A stretch of 64,000 nucleotides of DNA from Clostridiales bacterium (GTDB lineage Bacteria > Bacillota > Clostridia > Lachnospirales > Lachnospiraceae): NCBI GenBank assembly GCA_012519695.1, contig JAAYPT010000105.1, forward strand, positions 1 through 64,000, written 5' to 3'. The first letter of the stretch is position 1. Every line of letters starts with the position of its first letter. Shown here one piece after another: positions 62,551-64,000 of the stretch. The notes beneath the pieces are model-generated. The model made no database searches and had not been told where the DNA came from. It worked only from the letters and a program-made list of their open reading frames with translations. Both the position numbers and the translations under genes were made by a program.

Positions 62551-63921
62551 ATGGAAAATAGCAAAAATCAAGTGGGTGTATGTTATCCCAAAACAGCCAT
62601 TGTAATTATATCTTATAACAATGCAGAATTAACCAAAGAATGCATCAAGAGCATTCGAGTAAACAATCCGGCAGAAATATATCAGCTCATTGTAGTGGAT
62701 AATGCTTCAACAGACGGGATTGTGGAGTGGCTAAGGGAGCAATCCGATGTTATATTAATTGCAAATACAGAAAACAAAGGATTCCCTTATGCTTGTAATC
62801 AGGGAATTGCAGCAGCGGACAAAGAAGCAGACATATTTCTTTTAAATAATGATACCATTGTACCGAAAAATGCACTGTATTGGCTGCGAAAAGGATTGTA
62901 TTTCAATGAAAAAGTAGGTGCAGTGGGAAGTGTTTCTAACAACGTGGTGAATTACCAACAAGTGCCGGAACAGTTTAATACCGTAGAAGAGTGGATGGCG
63001 TTTGCAGAGAAGAATAACGTAGAAATGGAATATCCTTATGAGAAAAAGGGATGGCTGGTAGGTTTTGCCATGCTGATTAAGCGAATAGCCATTAATAAAA
63101 TATTAGAAGCCGAAGGAACAGCAAAGGATCGTTTGCCGGAGGTGTTGGATAATCGTTTTTCACCGGGAAATTATGAAGATAATGACCTGAGTATTCGGTT
63201 ACTGAAAAATGGATATGAATTGTTACTGTGCAAAAATAGTTTTATCTTTCATCATGGCGGAAAATCCTTTGGAAAACAACAGGAGAAATATAGAAAATTA
63301 TTGTTGGAAAATCAGTCTAAACTGGCGAACAAATATGGAATAGACTATATTCCTTACAGCTATGTGGAATCAGCATTGGTAAATATGATAAAACCACAGC
63401 AAGAAGAATTTTCCGTATTGGAAGTAGGGTGTAAGCTGGGAGCAACACTGGCAAGAATTCAAAGTAAATATCCACAAAGCCGTGTGTGCGGTATTGAGAA
63501 AAACGAAAAACTGGCAGAGCTTGCAACACATGTGGCAGAAGTAACATGCACCGATTTTTTAGAAACAGATATGTCATTGAAAACGTATGATTATGTGATT
63601 TTGGATGGAGTATTAAACCCGAAAAAGAAAGCAGACGAAATGTTGAAAAAGGCAAGTCAATGTGTAAAAGCAGGAGGAAAATTGCTGCTCACTGTGGATA
63701 ATAGGCAATGTATCAGGCAGCTTAAGGGTGGATTTACATTGGATGAAATCGTAGCATTGTTTAATGAATGTGGAGTAGCGTTAAAAGACTTTCATTATAG
63801 AGCGGCAGTACTTAATAAGGAAGAAAAAAAGCAATTAGAGGAACTTATGGCAAGTAGAAATCCGGCAGAAAGACCACTGTATGAGGCAGAGCGGTTTGTT
63901 TTTGCAGCAGAAAGGCAATAA
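62551..63921 (+). CDS. GT2 glycosyltransferase fused to a methyltransferase-like domain
   Basis: A 456-aa protein. The GT2 domain (AIVIISYNNAELTKECIKSI, IVVDNASTDGIVEWLREQSD, FLLNNDTIVPKNALYWLRKG) spans about residues 15-275. A class I methyltransferase-like domain starts near 290 (VLEVGCKLGATLARIQSKYP, YDYVILDGVLNPKKKADEML). Motif I is degenerate (VGCKLGA for VGCGxG), so methyl transfer is less sure than in the gene at 37972. GGAG lies before the ATG. It is divergent from the GT2-GT4 gene. Confidence 0.8.
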   Translation: MENSKNQVGVCYPKTAIVIISYNNAELTKECIKSIRVNNPAEIYQLIVVDNASTDGIVEWLREQSDVILIANTENKGFPYACNQGIAAADKEADIFLLNNDTIVPKNALYWLRKGLYFNEKVGAVGSVSNNVVNYQQVPEQFNTVEEWMAFAEKNNVEMEYPYEKKGWLVGFAMLIKRIAINKILEAEGTAKDRLPEVLDNRFSPGNYEDNDLSIRLLKNGYELLLCKNSFIFHHGGKSFGKQQEKYRKLLLENQSKLANKYGIDYIPYSYVESALVNMIKPQQEEFSVLEVGCKLGATLARIQSKYPQSRVCGIEKNEKLAELATHVAEVTCTDFLETDMSLKTYDYVILDGVLNPKKKADEMLKKASQCVKAGGKLLLTVDNRQCIRQLKGGFTLDEIVALFNECGVALKDFHYRAAVLNKEEKKQLEELMASRNPAERPLYEAERFVFAAERQ

Positions 63922-63922
63922 A

Positions 63923-64000
63923 ATGAAAAAAATGACAGTGCTGGTACCGTGTCTGGAAGGAGCGGGAGGAATCGGTGTATTAAGAAATTTGTTGTGGGTA
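63923..64000 (+). CDS. Start of a further gene, glycosyltransferase candidate (cut by window edge)
   Basis: The ATG lies 1 bp after the stop of the previous gene, and 26 codons are visible: MKKMTVLVPCLEGAGGIGVL then RNLLWV. The G-G-I-G pattern near the start is seen in GT-B (GT4) transferases. Too little is present for a firm call. Confidence 0.4.
   Translation, partial: MKKMTVLVPCLEGAGGIGVLRNLLWV

Noticed and set aside
1-64000. tRNA, rRNA, riboswitch and CRISPR features
   Set aside because: No cloverleaf, rRNA core sequence, known aptamer core or repeat-spacer pattern was recognised by eye. A covariance-model search would be needed to exclude small RNAs.

Overview
The window looks like a chromosome segment of a motile, low-GC Firmicute of the Lachnospiraceae type (Roseburia/Agathobacter/Butyrivibrio-like). 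The signs are A+T-rich codon use, strong GGAGG ribosome sites, SigD/FliA-type promoters, tandem flgK genes, the fliW-csrA pair, two flagellins, and a 2-hydroxyacyl-CoA dehydratase activase. The genus is an inference from gene content; no rRNA or tRNA gene was seen.

Region 1 (1-3.35 kb) is an accessory patch: the first codons of an IS91-like transposase at the left edge, a strong hairpin, a small kinase-like gene, a frameshifted P-loop (FlaR-like) gene, a GNAT-like gene, a P-loop kinase and an IS30-type transposase remnant. Region 2 (3.36-11.9 kb) has a visibly more G+C-rich third-codon style. It holds a large fused acyl-CoA dehydratase activase, divergent from a Crp/Fnr-type regulator, an iron/corrinoid-type ABC importer and a double-cupin protein. 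Two near-palindromic 16-mers of GTTAG-N6-CTAAC type lie just downstream of promoter-like elements and are candidate operators of the regulator. Region 3 (12-17.3 kb) carries a C_GCAxxG_C_C protein, a histidine phosphatase, a WYL regulator, a YARHG protein and two zinc-ribbon membrane proteins.

Region 4 (17.3-30.7 kb) is the late flagellar cluster: flgM-flgN-flgK-flgK2-flgL-fliW-csrA and flaG-fliD-fliS, each behind a good SigD-type promoter, then a chaperone-like gene with a divergent 550-aa flagellin, and finally the main flagellin. The main flagellin has its own SigD-type promoter and a leader hairpin presenting AUGGAU, a textbook-like CsrA site.

Region 5 (30.7-64 kb) is a very large glycosylation island directly behind the flagellin. 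It contains three tandem CgeB/DUF3880-type glycosyltransferases on the minus strand, a set of modular GT2 enzymes, a GDP-route legionaminic-acid-like pathway (PtmE-, LegC-, LegH-, LegI-, LegG- and LegB-like), and a CDP-deoxyhexose pathway (rfbF, rfbH, rfbG). The legionaminic block also holds a radical SAM/SPASM enzyme, a sugar formyltransferase and a PIG-L deacetylase. The simplest reading is that the island makes and attaches unusual sugars, including an N-formylated or otherwise tailored nonulosonic acid and possibly a branched CDP-sugar made by a TPP enzyme, to flagellin. No CMP-nonulosonate synthetase (NeuA/LegF), no CDP-deoxysugar E3 reductase and no Maf-type transferase were found in the window. 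The radical SAM gene is split at an A7 run that is also a -1 slippery heptamer. A small unknown gene inside the island (39656-40003) has its own SigD-type promoter, which ties it to motility.
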